From Bacillus horti (GTDB taxonomy: Bacteria; Bacillota; Bacilli; Caldalkalibacillales; JCM-10596): DNA of 64,000 nucleotides. The notes beneath the pieces were generated by a model. That model made no database searches. It saw only the letters and a program-made list of their open reading frames with translations, and was not told where the DNA came from. The stretch spans positions 1 through 64,000 of the forward strand of contig NZ_JAUSTY010000004.1 in the NCBI RefSeq assembly GCF_030813115.1, read 5' to 3'. Of the stretch, positions 35,999 through 44,874 are shown in pieces. The position numbers and the translations under genes are program-made. Position 1 is the first letter of the stretch. Each line of letters begins with the position of its first letter.

Positions 35999-37368
35999 TT
36001 TAATAATTGATTGGACAAAAATTGGGTATAATCCAGCAGGCGGTGCACAGAGGGGCGGCCTTTTGATCCCTTTGTCTCTATGGAAGGAATTGTATCCTCT
36101 GTTTTTGAAGGCTTTGAGTTGATTTCTAATAAATAGATACGACCTTGTTTATCTAAACCAAGGTCCACACCCAACTCGCCAAACTGATCCTTGTATGAAT
36201 TCTCAATGCCCTCACAAGTTTTCTTAGCTACGTGAATAAGCTGCTGTCTCATTATTTTGGGCTCTTTAAACCCACATGCCGACAATACTGAATTAACCTT
36301 AACAATTTCTCCGCCTCTTGCTATATTTGAAACAAAGCGATTAAGTGGGCCTACTCGTGCAACCATCGAGGTTACGCTCCATTTACCAAGTTTGTTTTTT
36401 TGCATGAGTGCTCTAAAATCAACGGTACGCTCCTGAAATTGAAGGAGGGGTATGCCCTCCTGGATGATATGCTTTTTGGTTGATACTCTTTTACTTAAAT
36501 AGCTATATAGCTGATTTTGATGAGCAAATTGCTTATGAATTTGCCCGTTTCGTGTAGAGTATTGGGTTATATACCCATCTCGGTGTTTACTTATCTTATA
36601 AATGCCATTTCCTAAAGAGCCATGAATTGGTTTTACATAAACAGTCGAGTATTGACTAAGCATCATCCGTAAAGGATTAGCTCCAAAAAGTTTAGTTTGT
36701 GGAAGGTATGGAGAGAAAGCTCGGTCTTCACTCAGTTTGTCGTAAACCTCCCATTTATCTAAAAACGTTTGATTAAATAAATGCACTTTTTTCTTTTCTA
36801 GTAATTCCTTCAGATCACGATATGCATGAGAGTTTTCTACTTTTCTACTTCCAATACGGTTGTAGATGATTTGCGGATAGGGGACTACTTCTTCCGTCCA
36901 ACTGCCCTTGGAAAAAACCCAGCCCATTATTTTATCCGTGCCTTTAAGCAACTGATCTATAGAAGTTACGTAAGGAAGGATATGACGATTTCGAGCATAA
37001 AGGATGACTTCTTCAAAAAATGGGTTAAGCTTAAAATAAGGTGGGTGGCTTTTGGATATTTTGCTCACAAGAATAGCTAAAACTGGACCTAGTTTTAGCT
37101 TGGCAGTAATAGGTGAGTAACTTATTTGTAATTGACATTGATCCGGAATCCCTAAATGCTTAGCAAACTTTTCATCCACTTGTACATGTCCCAGCTTGTA
37201 GGGCAATGGTCGACAAAGCACTTGGTTATGCCCAGTTGAGAACTGTAATTGGAGAGGATAATCGTATGGAATGCGAAGTTTTTTTATGAGTGCAGCAGGT
37301 ATGTTGATCATTGGTAATCCATGTGAAGAATCAGGTGTGTGTGATATGATTACTTTTGAATCAGTCAT
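35995..37368 (-). CDS. YheC/YheD-family ATP-grasp spore coat-associated protein (copy 1 of 4)
   Basis: 457 residues; ATG behind GAGGGGAAG. Long form with an N-terminal beta domain (INIPAALIKKLRIPYDYPLQ, LGHVQVDEKFAKHLGI), then LGPVLAILVS, PQIIYNRIGSRK, FNQTFLDKWEVYDKL, TVYVKPIHGSLGNGIYKI, TVDFRALMQKNKLGKWSVTS and ELGVDLGLDKQGRIYLLEIN. First gene of the four-gene run, 92 bp from the divergent yheB. The intergenic region should hold both promoters; I could not define sigma-E motifs with confidence. Confidence 0.87.
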   Translation of the reverse strand: MTDSKVIISHTPDSSHGLPMINIPAALIKKLRIPYDYPLQLQFSTGHNQVLCRPLPYKLGHVQVDEKFAKHLGIPDQCQLQISYSPITAKLKLGPVLAILVSKISKSHPPYFKLNPFFEEVILYARNRHILPYVTSIDQLLKGTDKIMGWVFSKGSWTEEVVPYPQIIYNRIGSRKVENSHAYRDLKELLEKKKVHLFNQTFLDKWEVYDKLSEDRAFSPYLPQTKLFGANPLRMMLSQYSTVYVKPIHGSLGNGIYKISKHRDGYITQYSTRNGQIHKQFAHQNQLYSYLSKRVSTKKHIIQEGIPLLQFQERTVDFRALMQKNKLGKWSVTSMVARVGPLNRFVSNIARGGEIVKVNSVLSACGFKEPKIMRQQLIHVAKKTCEGIENSYKDQFGELGVDLGLDKQGRIYLLEINSKPSKTEDTIPSIETKGSKGRPSVHRLLDYTQFLSNQLLK

Positions 37369-37460
37369 CGGCTTCTTCCCCTCTAAAAAGCATAAGTAGA
37401 TAATATAGACTATGTTTCATTCACAGACTAGGTGAAAATTTGATGAAGGATGGGCGATAG

Positions 37461-38390
37461 ATGTGGTGGATTAGCTTTGTTTGGATAATTAGTATCATAG
37501 CAGGAGCTTTTATTGGAGGGATAACGAATGTGGTCGCCATTAGCATGCTTTTTCGTCCATATAAGGCCAAATTTTTCTTTAGCTGGAAGCTTCCTTTTAC
37601 CCCAGGACTTATTCCGAGGAGACACAAGGATATTGCCTATCAGCTTGGGCAAATCATTGAGCAGCATTTAGTTACAAAAGAATCTCTCGAAGAGTATCTA
37701 CAGACACCAGAAGTTCAGCACCAGCTTCGGCAATGGCTAGATGATACTTTTCAAGACTATCTACAGCGTATAAGGTTAGTTAAAGTAGGAGAAATAACGA
37801 GCAAACTTGGATTGGAAACTGAACAAATGGCGGAGCATGCAGCAAATGAAATTTTGAAGAGAGGCAATCGGCTTGTTACTTCCATAGAAGGTGAGCGTTT
37901 AATTTATCAATTTATGCAGAACGCTTTACAAAAGCAAAGTGGTTTTCGAAAAGTGATAGACGCTTTACTTCCCAAGGAACGAATTGTGCACAAAATTCAA
38001 GAGGTTATAAGTGAAGGCTTAGCAAGCTATACAACTAAACATTGGGTTAGGGAATATATATATACTGAGATGAGAAAGCTTGAGCTGATGGAACTAGGAG
38101 AGTTATTAACGATACAGACTGAAAATAAAATCCAGGAACAAATTCCAAAACTTCTAGAGCAAATTGTGAATACATTAAATCAACAAATTGTGCAGCTTGT
38201 GGGTAGGCTTAAGCTAGCTAAAATCGTTGAAAATCAGGTTCTATCCTTCCCGTTGCCTAGGCTTGAGGAATTAATTAAATCGGTAGCTCATCGTGAATTA
38301 AAAATGATTACCTGGTTTGGTGCTTTGCTTGGAGGTATACTTGGTGGAATTCAAGCGCTAATTTTTACCATTCTTCAATTTGTTTCATAA
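37461..38390 (+). CDS. yheB: YheB, DUF445 membrane protein
   Basis: 309 residues. The N-terminal membrane segment with family motif IAGAFIGGITNVVAISMLFR is followed by PFTPGLIPRRHKDIAYQLGQ. A long helical cytoplasmic or external region lies between ~60 and 280, and a second hydrophobic segment ends the protein (WFGALLGGILGGIQALIFTI). This is the DUF445/YheB pattern. Neighbouring yheC/yheD homologues are conserved in B. subtilis too, which supports the symbol. Function is unknown; a membrane role in the developing spore is inferred from the linkage. Confidence 0.88.
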   Translation: MWWISFVWIISIIAGAFIGGITNVVAISMLFRPYKAKFFFSWKLPFTPGLIPRRHKDIAYQLGQIIEQHLVTKESLEEYLQTPEVQHQLRQWLDDTFQDYLQRIRLVKVGEITSKLGLETEQMAEHAANEILKRGNRLVTSIEGERLIYQFMQNALQKQSGFRKVIDALLPKERIVHKIQEVISEGLASYTTKHWVREYIYTEMRKLELMELGELLTIQTENKIQEQIPKLLEQIVNTLNQQIVQLVGRLKLAKIVENQVLSFPLPRLEELIKSVAHRELKMITWFGALLGGILGGIQALIFTILQFVS

Positions 38391-38435
38391 CACATACAAA
38401 AACCTATCTAATGAGAGGAAAAGGAGGAGAAGCAT

Positions 38436-38903
38436 TTGGAGAAAATCTATTATTTTGCTTATGGTTCATGCATGGATCAAGTGGACTTTACCAGAACAAT
38501 AGCAGAGTTTGAGGTGCTTGGGTCAGCGATACTAAAGAATTATCGTTTAGCCTTTACACTATACGGTGAGAGTCGCTATGGGGGTGTAGCAGATGTCGTT
38601 CGTTCCTTAGGTGATGAGGTTCAGGGAGTATTATATTCTTTTGCTCAGGAGGAATTACCTCACCTTGATCAACGGGAGGGTGTTCATCTTGGGAAGTATG
38701 AGCGAATAGAAGTAGACATTCATTTTCAAGGAAAAAGGGTAAGAGCCTACACATATCAAGTTGTCGATAAAGCACAACAGGAAATTGCTCCGTCTGCTTA
38801 TTATGCAGGTCTAATGATTAATGGAATGAGCAAGTTTGCAACAGAGGAATACAAAAAAAGCTTTACAAATCGACTACAGCAAGGCTTTGGCTTGAAACTA
38901 TAA
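38436..38903 (+). CDS. Gamma-glutamylcyclotransferase-like protein
   Basis: 155 residues; TTG start eight bases after AAGGAGGAG. GGCT-fold landmarks: the nucleotide/substrate loop YFAYGSCMD at residues 6-14, [28 protein letters not shown] and the catalytic-type Glu in [12 protein letters not shown] (about residue 79). Family members cyclise gamma-glutamyl amines or peptides to 5-oxoproline; AIG2/BtrG-type proteins act on other gamma-glutamyl groups. It lies 45 bp after yheB and 23 bp before the aldehyde dehydrogenase, so it may share a transcript with both. Substrate unknown. Confidence 0.85.
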   Translation: MEKIYYFAYGSCMDQVDFTRTIAEFEVLGSAILKNYRLAFTLYGESRYGGVADVVRSLGDEVQGVLYSFAQEELPHLDQREGVHLGKYERIEVDIHFQGKRVRAYTYQVVDKAQQEIAPSAYYAGLMINGMSKFATEEYKKSFTNRLQQGFGLKL

Positions 38904-38926
38904 GGCAAAGAGGGGATGCTGAAATC

Positions 38927-40315
38927 ATGGTAGCAGGTCAGGAAGGCAAAACGCTAGAATACTCAGTTCAAAAGCAAAAGGATTATTTTATATCAGGAGC
39001 CACTAAGAGTGTATCTAAACGATTAGAGCAGCTTCAATTATTAAAAGAAGGGATAAAAGAATTTGAACAAGACATAGTAGACGCCCTAAAGCAGGATCTT
39101 AATAAATCGGAATATGAAGCATACACCACTGAGGTTGGCATTTTATTAGAGGAAATTAAATTCACGGAAAAGAGGCTACACAAGTGGGCAAAGCCCAAAA
39201 AGGTGAAAACAGCTATAACCCATATCGGCTCAAAAGGGATGATCATTTCTGAGCCTTATGGAGTAGTCCTTATTATAGCACCTTGGAACTATCCTTTTCA
39301 GCTTGCAATTTCCCCGTTAATAGGAGCAATTGCTGCAGGAAATACGGCGATAATAAAGCCTTCAGAGCTTACACCACATATATCGAAAGTGATTGTAAAG
39401 CTAATCGAGAAGGTGTTCAAGCCTGAGTATGTTACGGTGATTGAAGGTGGTGTAGAAACTAGTACTGAGCTTTTAAAGCAACCCTTTGATTATATCTTTT
39501 TTACGGGCAGTGTGCAGGTAGGGAAGGTTGTCATGGAAGCAGCAGCTAAGAATCTTACCCCTGTAACCCTTGAGTTAGGTGGTAAAAGTCCCTGTATCCT
39601 TCACGATGATGCAGATATAAAGCTAGCGGCTAAACGAGTGTTGTTCGGAAAATTTACAAATGCAGGCCAAACCTGTATCGCTCCAGATTATTTGTTAATG
39701 CCTAGCCGTATCAAGGCTGAGTTTATAGAGGAATGTAAACGAGTGCTTCAAGCGTTTTACGGAGAGGATCCTGTGCAGTCTGACAGGTATGGACGTATAG
39801 TAAGTGAAAGACATTTTGATCGATTGTTACGTTTTATGGGAAATGGTAATGTAGTGATAGGTGGTCAGTATGATCGGGAGGCTTTGAAAATAGCCCCTAC
39901 TTTTATTGACCAAGTAAGCTGGGAGGATCCTATTATGCAGGAGGAGATTTTTGGACCTCTTTTACCGATCTTAGAGTATGAGTCTATCGATCAGTGTATC
40001 GCTAAAATAGTAGAAAGACCCAAGCCTCTTGCTCTGTACTTATTTACCAAAGATACACAGCTACAAGAAAAGGTTATGGAGCAGGTTTCATTTGGCGGTG
40101 GGTGTATTAACGATACTTTAATGCATATTGGCACTCCTTATCTACCGTTTGGTGGGGTTGGTGAAAGTGGAATGGGTAGCTATCATGGTAAGCAAAGCTT
40201 CAAAACATTTTCTCACGAAAAAAGTGTATTAAAGCAAACGAATCGTTTTGATATGGAGTTTCGTTACCCTTCCTCAAAAAATGGTCTTAAGCTGATAAAG
40301 AAACTTTGGAAATAA
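38927..40315 (+). CDS. Class 3-type aldehyde dehydrogenase (YwdH-like)
   Basis: 462 residues. NAD(P)-binding and catalytic landmarks: [29 protein letters not shown], the general base Glu in [10 protein letters not shown], and the catalytic Cys250 in [21 protein letters not shown] and [20 protein letters not shown] close the fold. The size and short C-terminus fit the ALDH3/YwdH group, which oxidises medium-chain or aromatic aldehydes. A basic helical C-terminal tail could associate with membrane, as in some ALDH3 members. A terminator follows directly. Confidence 0.92.
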   Translation: MVAGQEGKTLEYSVQKQKDYFISGATKSVSKRLEQLQLLKEGIKEFEQDIVDALKQDLNKSEYEAYTTEVGILLEEIKFTEKRLHKWAKPKKVKTAITHIGSKGMIISEPYGVVLIIAPWNYPFQLAISPLIGAIAAGNTAIIKPSELTPHISKVIVKLIEKVFKPEYVTVIEGGVETSTELLKQPFDYIFFTGSVQVGKVVMEAAAKNLTPVTLELGGKSPCILHDDADIKLAAKRVLFGKFTNAGQTCIAPDYLLMPSRIKAEFIEECKRVLQAFYGEDPVQSDRYGRIVSERHFDRLLRFMGNGNVVIGGQYDREALKIAPTFIDQVSWEDPIMQEEIFGPLLPILEYESIDQCIAKIVERPKPLALYLFTKDTQLQEKVMEQVSFGGGCINDTLMHIGTPYLPFGGVGESGMGSYHGKQSFKTFSHEKSVLKQTNRFDMEFRYPSSKNGLKLIKKLWK

Positions 40316-40319
40316 GAAA

Positions 40320-40390
40320 AAGCACCGTCAATACTCTTTTCTAGCAAAGGTAGTTACTCGAGAAAAGATTGCAGACGGTGCTTATTTTAT
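40320..40390 (+). terminator. Long-loop terminator after the aldehyde dehydrogenase gene
   Basis: AAGCACCGTC (40320-40329) pairs with GACGGTGCTT (40374-40383), with ACTCTTTTCT/AGAAAAGAT pairing inside, followed by ATTTTAT. The outer stem is perfect. Confidence 0.75.
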
Positions 40391-40549
40391 AATCTATTTC
40401 GTATTATAATGAGTAAAAAAGGTTTGGATGATCTATTGGTGTTTTATACGAAAATTTGACAATTACAAGATTTCCGCTATGATACGAAGTAGAGAAAACA
40501 GATAGGTGAAGCATCATAATCTAAAATAGCTGGAGCAAGGAGATTTAGG

Positions 40550-41338
40550 ATGAAACCATTATATAAGCTTTTGACAAACCTATCGTCAAACAAACTCATT
40601 TCAAGAACTACAGGTAGATTCGCTAAGCATAGAGCAAGCAAAGTGTTCATTCACCGTTTTGCTAAAGCTTATAACATTAATATAAATGAAGCGGAGAAAT
40701 CCATACATGAATATGAAAGTCTTAATGAATTTTTCACTAGAAGGCTGAAGAAGGAAGCTCGTTTCATAAATGTAGAAGAGGATATTGTCGTCAGTCCTGT
40801 GGACGCAATAGTAACCGGAATAGGAGATATTAGACAAGGAACTATTCTTAATGTAAAAGGACAAGCCTACACGGTGGGAGATATTTTAGCCGATCCACAG
40901 AAGGCAGAAGTGTATCAAAACGGTACGTTTATCGTCCTTTATCTTAGTCCTACTGACTATCATCGAATTCATTCTCCGATAACAGGTACAATTAAAGAGC
41001 ATGTTCATTTAGAGGGAAGGGTGTACCCTGTGAATGATTTCTCATTAAAAAATATGAAGCAGGTTTTGAGTAGAAACGAGAGATTAATTACATATATAAA
41101 AAATGAGCATACAGAACTAGCCCTGATTAAGGTAGGAGCGTTAAATGTAGCAAGCATTCAGCTAACCGACCGTATGCGCTCAACGAAAATTGGTAAAGGG
41201 GAAGAATTTGCTTATTTTGAGTTTGGTTCAACGGTTGTTCTTCTAATGAAAGGCCAGAGTGTTCTGCTCAATCATAATCTGGTTGTAGGAGCAAAGGTGA
41301 AAATGGGAGAAGAAATTGGGCGGTATTCCTACAACTAA
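40550..41338 (+). CDS. psd: Phosphatidylserine decarboxylase proenzyme
   Basis: 262 residues; ATG behind AAGGAGA. Landmarks: LNEFFTRRLKKEAR, VSPVDAIVTGIGDI, YLSPTDYHRIHSP with the catalytic-type His, GRVYPVN, and the self-cleavage site F-G-S227-T, where the Ser becomes the pyruvoyl group of the alpha subunit. It converts phosphatidylserine to phosphatidylethanolamine at the membrane. The pssA partner, often adjacent in Bacillus, is not here. Flanked by terminators, so transcribed alone. Confidence 0.95.
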   Translation: MKPLYKLLTNLSSNKLISRTTGRFAKHRASKVFIHRFAKAYNININEAEKSIHEYESLNEFFTRRLKKEARFINVEEDIVVSPVDAIVTGIGDIRQGTILNVKGQAYTVGDILADPQKAEVYQNGTFIVLYLSPTDYHRIHSPITGTIKEHVHLEGRVYPVNDFSLKNMKQVLSRNERLITYIKNEHTELALIKVGALNVASIQLTDRMRSTKIGKGEEFAYFEFGSTVVLLMKGQSVLLNHNLVVGAKVKMGEEIGRYSYN

Positions 41339-41364
41339 AGCTACACAATAGGAAGAAAATAGCT

Positions 41365-41399
41365 GGAGGACAACATGACTAGTTGTCCTCCTTCTTTGT
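41365..41399 (+). terminator. Intrinsic terminator after psd
   Basis: GGAGGACAAC (41365-41374) pairs perfectly with GTTGTCCTCC (41382-41391), followed by TTCTTTGTG. Confidence 0.85.
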
Positions 41400-41527
41400 G
41401 TGGTGTTTTTTACTTATAGGATGACTAGCTGAGCGGTATGCTGTTCCATTTAGTTGTTCATATCCCTTTTATGAGCATAAAACGAATCTTTGTAAAAAAG
41501 AGACTGATCAAATAAAATCAACACATA

Positions 41528-41580
41528 TGTTAACCAATAAAAAAAATAAGTTGATATATATAGTTCTATTCCTTTATACT
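41528..41580 (+). promoter_or_regulatory. Sigma-A promoter overlapped by a probable BirA operator (bioY)
   Basis: TGTTAAC (41528-41534) and GTTGATA (41550-41556) are separated by 15 bases. This matches the BirA operator layout TGTTAAC-N15-GTTAACA except for two changes in the right arm. The right arm also forms a -35 element TTGATA (41551-41556), which lies 18 bases before the -10 TATACT (41575-41580). Biotin-loaded BirA binding here would block the promoter of the biotin transporter gene 57 bases downstream. Confidence 0.7.
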
Positions 41581-41636
41581 ATAGAAGGATTCATTATTGA
41601 AGGGTTATTTTTAGAGTGATTTAGTTAAGGGAGAGA

Positions 41637-42212
41637 ATGGATATGAAAGTCAAGGATATGGTATACGTATCAATGTTTACAGCTATTGTAGCAGTCTTAG
41701 GAATGATTCCAGCCTTTTATTTACCACTGTATACAGTTCCTCTTACTGTACAGACGATAGGAGTTATGCTGGCAGGATCTATTCTAGGAGCAAAAAGAGG
41801 GGGATTAAGTTTGCTGCTCATTGTATTACTAGTAGCAGTCGGAGCACAAATCCTTTCAGGTCCAAGAGGCGGATTTGGAGTGATTATTGGTCCTACAGGA
41901 GGGTTCCTCTTAAGCTGGCCAGTTGCTGCTTTTGTGATTGGTTATTTGGTCCAAAAAAATTGGTATACCCTTTCCTTTTGGAAGCTACTGTTGATTAATT
42001 TTCTTGGTGGTGTGTTAGTGATCTATGCGGTTGGTATTCCATACGCTGCATTCATTAATAAGGTACCTTTGTGGCTAGAGGCTACAAGATCACTGGCCTA
42101 TATTCCTGGAGATATCATAAAAGTCATCATAGCTAGCTATATAGCGTTGAAGGTCAAAAAAACAATGCCTTTTATTCAGGCACCTGTTGAAAGCAATAAA
42201 ACGATTGCATAA
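41637..42212 (+). CDS. bioY: BioY, biotin ECF transporter substrate-binding component
   Basis: 191 residues with five to six membrane segments. Family landmarks: VPLTVQTIGVMLAGSILGAK and the biotin-binding GPTGGFLLSWPVAAF; AQILSGPRGGFGVIIGPTGG is diagnostic. It captures biotin at the membrane and works alone at low efficiency or with the EcfA/A'/T energy-coupling module, which is not in this window. Start ATG 41637 (GGGAGAGA upstream); ATG 41643 is equally possible. The BirA-like operator over its promoter supports the function independently. Confidence 0.94.
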   Translation: MDMKVKDMVYVSMFTAIVAVLGMIPAFYLPLYTVPLTVQTIGVMLAGSILGAKRGGLSLLLIVLLVAVGAQILSGPRGGFGVIIGPTGGFLLSWPVAAFVIGYLVQKNWYTLSFWKLLLINFLGGVLVIYAVGIPYAAFINKVPLWLEATRSLAYIPGDIIKVIIASYIALKVKKTMPFIQAPVESNKTIA

Positions 42213-42271
42213 AAGCTTCATCATTCACCGATTTAAGGAGAATATGCTTTAATACCATTAAGAGAATAATG

Positions 42272-42342
42272 AACGTCTGCTATAAATTGACTTCCCCTGT
42301 CTAGGTCATGGGGTTAAGCTTTGCTAGCAGACGTTTTTATAT
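42272..42342 (+). terminator. Terminator after bioY
   Basis: AACGTCTGCTA (42272-42282) pairs perfectly with TAGCAGACGTT (42325-42335), with CCCCTG/TGGGG pairing inside the loop, followed by TTTATATTTAT. Confidence 0.8.
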
Positions 42343-42446
42343 TTATCTACAAATTTATTTTTTTCGGGTCATTTTATCTGTTTTGGGAAAAATATAATGG
42401 TATAGAACTGAGAATTAAATAAAGCGAATGATAAGGAGAATGGTGA

Positions 42447-43325
42447 ATGGACTATGCTGTACTTTTACAATACCTATGGGTTCTTGTTATCCTTATAGCT
42501 CTTGAGGGCATTTTAGCAGCTGATAATGCGTTAGTGATGGCGATTATGGTTAAGCATTTGCCTGAAAAGCAAAGAAAAAGGGCATTATTTTATGGGCTAG
42601 CTGGAGCTTTTGTCTTTCGATTTGGTTCGTTATTTGCCATTTCCTTTTTGGTGGATGTGTGGCAGGTGCAAGCGATTGGAGCCATTTATTTATTTTTCCT
42701 AGCGATCAATCATTTAGTACGTAAATTTGTGCTAAAAAATAGAAAAAATAAAACCGGTAAGGAACAGAACTCAGGCTTTTGGATGACGGTGCTGAAGGTT
42801 GAAATTGCCGATATAGCTTTTGCTGTAGATTCTATATTAGCAGCCATTGCCCTTTCAGTGACACTCCCAAGAACGAATCTTCCCATCATTGGAGGAATGG
42901 ATGGGGGTCACTTTTTAGTTGTGTTTACTGGTGGACTTGTCGGTTTAATTATCATGCGTTTTGCAGCTACGTTTTTTGTTGGTTTGCTCCACCGTAAGCC
43001 AGGCCTTGAGACAGCCGCTTATCTTGTGGTTGGTTGGGTCGGTGTAAAGCTTGGAATGTATACATTAGCCCATCCTAGCATTGATGTCATTTCTCATGAT
43101 TTTGTTGAATCCACAGTGTGGAAGCTCATTTTCTGGAGTGTATTAATTTTATTATTTGTATTAGGATGGTTTTTATCTAAAGAAGTGAAAGACACTACTG
43201 AGCTTACAGAGGAGCAGGTTGTTGAAGCTGAAGAGCTGATTGAGGAAGCTGAGGAACAAATAGAAGAGCATCAAGTGGGGGAGGAAGAGGACTCTATAGT
43301 TTTTAGAAATAAAGATAAGGTATAA
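42447..43325 (+). CDS. TerC-family membrane protein (YceF/YkoY-like, probable metal exporter)
   Basis: 292 residues. The TerC core has about seven to eight membrane helices, with conserved charged residues inside the membrane: LEGILAADNALVMAIMV near the start and EIADIAFAVDSILAAIALS in the middle. The B. subtilis relatives YceF (MeeF) and YkoY (MeeY) export Mn2+ and help metallate secreted proteins. The C-terminal ~45 residues are very acidic (TEEQVVEAEELIEEAEEQIE). No yybP-ykoY-type riboswitch was recognised upstream. The dUTPase gene starts 31 bp downstream. Confidence 0.88.
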   Translation: MDYAVLLQYLWVLVILIALEGILAADNALVMAIMVKHLPEKQRKRALFYGLAGAFVFRFGSLFAISFLVDVWQVQAIGAIYLFFLAINHLVRKFVLKNRKNKTGKEQNSGFWMTVLKVEIADIAFAVDSILAAIALSVTLPRTNLPIIGGMDGGHFLVVFTGGLVGLIIMRFAATFFVGLLHRKPGLETAAYLVVGWVGVKLGMYTLAHPSIDVISHDFVESTVWKLIFWSVLILLFVLGWFLSKEVKDTTELTEEQVVEAEELIEEAEEQIEEHQVGEEEDSIVFRNKDKV

Positions 43326-43356
43326 TAGAGCAAGCATGGGGAGAGGAGAGTGTAGA

Positions 43357-43899
43357 ATGAATATAGAAAAGCTATATAACATACAGAGGGAATTAGATCA
43401 GAAGATCGTTTCTAATCATCAGTTACAGAAGGATAACCTAGTTCCAGCAAAGCTATTAGCTTTACAGGTAGAACTGGGAGAGCTAGCGAATGAAACGCGT
43501 TGCTTTAAGTATTGGAGTCTAAGGCCAGCCTCGGAAAAAGAAGTGATTTTAGAGGAATTTGTGGATGGTCTTCACTTTGTTCTGTCAATTGGGCTCGACT
43601 TATCCTTTGATAAGGACGTAATTCAAGACTTTTTCTTAGATAGCGAGGAGGAGCCGATGGTTGAGCTTCAGGATATAGATGAGGGGAGTAAGACAAAGAA
43701 CAAGGCCTTGGAAGGCTTCTTAGAGGTATATGCTCTTATTTCGGCCGTTCATCAGGAGGCATCAGTAGTTAATTACAAATTATTACTCAAAAAATACATT
43801 CAATTGGGCTATACTTTAGGTTTTCAGTGGGCTGCCATTGGACAAGCCTATTTATCAAAGAATGAAGTAAATCATCAAAGACAAGCAGAGGGATATTAG
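43357..43899 (+). CDS. Dimeric (all-alpha, dUTPase_2-type) dUTP diphosphatase
   Basis: 180 residues from ATG 43357, with GGAGAG upstream; the frame opens at ATG 43336, but that start lacks a site. Landmarks of the all-alpha NTP pyrophosphatase fold: the Mg-binding ELGELANETRCFKYW and EEFVDGLHFVLSIGLD helices, then FLEVYALIS and YKLLLKKYIQLGYTLGF. These enzymes hydrolyse dUTP/dUDP to dUMP. Similar enzymes occur in Bacillales chromosomes and phages. Here it seems part of the terC transcript and ends at a strong terminator. Confidence 0.88.
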   Translation: MNIEKLYNIQRELDQKIVSNHQLQKDNLVPAKLLALQVELGELANETRCFKYWSLRPASEKEVILEEFVDGLHFVLSIGLDLSFDKDVIQDFFLDSEEEPMVELQDIDEGSKTKNKALEGFLEVYALISAVHQEASVVNYKLLLKKYIQLGYTLGFQWAAIGQAYLSKNEVNHQRQAEGY

Positions 43900-43929
43900 A
43901 GAAGATTTCACGTTATAAAAGCTAAATTA

Positions 43930-43975
43930 AAAACCATTTTTTACGAAGGAGGTTCGTAGAAAATGGTTTTTTTGT
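43930..43975. terminator. Strong terminator after the dUTPase gene
   Basis: AAACCATTTTTTACGAA (43930-43946) pairs with TTCGTAGAAAATGGTTT (43953-43969) with one mismatch, followed by TTTTTG. The A run before it also suits the convergent yuiH-like gene. Confidence 0.9.
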
Positions 43976-44003
43976 TAGATATCATAAATTGTAGTGTGTA
44001 GTC

Positions 44004-44645
44004 TTAATCCTTCCATTCATCGGCTCCAAAGAAACCGCTTGGCTTGGAATCTGGATCAGAAAAGCGTTCCTCTTTGAACGGGTTAGCCGTCATGGAGTAG
44101 CCCCTATTTTCCCAATACCCCGCTTGATCCTCTGTCATAAATTCAATGCCTGAGACCCATTTTGTGCCCTTCCAAAGATAGAACGTATCAGGAGGTATAA
44201 AACGTAAAGGATAGCCATGCTTAGGGGAGATGTTAGCCCAATCATGAGTATCATCCTTCCAACGATAAACAAATAAAGAGTCATCACCTAATAAGGCATC
44301 AAGAGGAAGGTTTGCCGAATACCCGTAGGGATCGTCATCTAAGTATCCATAAATACGGATAAATTTAGCGTCTGAGTGAGGCTTAATTAGCTTTATGAAC
44401 TCACGGAAAGGAATACCTTCAAACGTAGTTCCAAATTTAGACCAGGTGGTTACACAGTGCATATCCACTGTTTTTTGAAGCTTCGGTAGCGTCATCACCT
44501 CGGAAAAGGAAAGACTTAGTTCTTCTTCAATGGCACCAAAAAGCTTAAAGCTCCAGCTTGCTTCATCAAATTGATAAACGTCTCCTTCATGGAGGATGGG
44601 CCATTTTACAGTTGCAATCTGACCAGGTGGAAGCTGTTGAGACAT
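44004..44645 (-). CDS. YuiH-like sulfite-oxidase-type molybdopterin protein
   Basis: 213 residues from ATG 44645 (GTAGGAGGAG upstream); the frame extends 12 codons farther but without a site. It has the sulfite oxidase Mo-pterin fold: WSFKLFGAIE, TLPKLQKTVDMHCVTTWSKF with the Mo-coordinating Cys, FEGIPFREFI, YGYSANLPLDAL, ISPKHGYPLRFIPPD and WVSGIEFM. Small cytoplasmic members (YuiH) lack the heme and dimer domains; their substrate is not well defined. No signal or Tat motif is seen. It is convergent with the dUTPase gene and divergent from kduD. Confidence 0.88.
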   Translation of the reverse strand: MSQQLPPGQIATVKWPILHEGDVYQFDEASWSFKLFGAIEEELSLSFSEVMTLPKLQKTVDMHCVTTWSKFGTTFEGIPFREFIKLIKPHSDAKFIRIYGYLDDDPYGYSANLPLDALLGDDSLFVYRWKDDTHDWANISPKHGYPLRFIPPDTFYLWKGTKWVSGIEFMTEDQAGYWENRGYSMTANPFKEERFSDPDSKPSGFFGADEWKD

Positions 44646-44779
44646 GTGTGAACTCCTCCTACTTACTATGATTTGCAACATTATATCACAACACTTTACT
44701 AGCTAAAAGCTTTTCCGTTTTGTCTAGTCACTTCCTTGATTCGAAGTGTGCAAATGTCTGAAAAATGAGTGAACTCCCT

Positions 44780-44829
44780 TTCCAATCTTTGGTTAGATGC
44801 GGTATAATAAACGAAGGAAAGCGCATTCA
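44780..44829 (+). promoter_or_regulatory. Promoter with cre-like site upstream of kduD
   Basis: TTCCAA (44780-44785), 17 bases, TATAAT (44803-44808) form a sigma-A-type promoter. Just downstream, around the expected start of transcription, AGGAAAGCGCATTCA (44815-44829) matches the catabolite-responsive element WTGNAARCGNWWWCA at all but one position. CcpA binding here would repress the gene. Confidence 0.65.
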
Positions 44830-44874
44830 TAAGATACTGATAAATAGAAAAAGGGTGGGAGGAATCAGAAAGTG

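Noticed and set aside
42213-42446. yybP-ykoY manganese riboswitch upstream of the TerC-family gene
   Set aside because: Many TerC-type exporters carry one, but the leader shows only the bioY terminator and none of the conserved riboswitch segments that I know.
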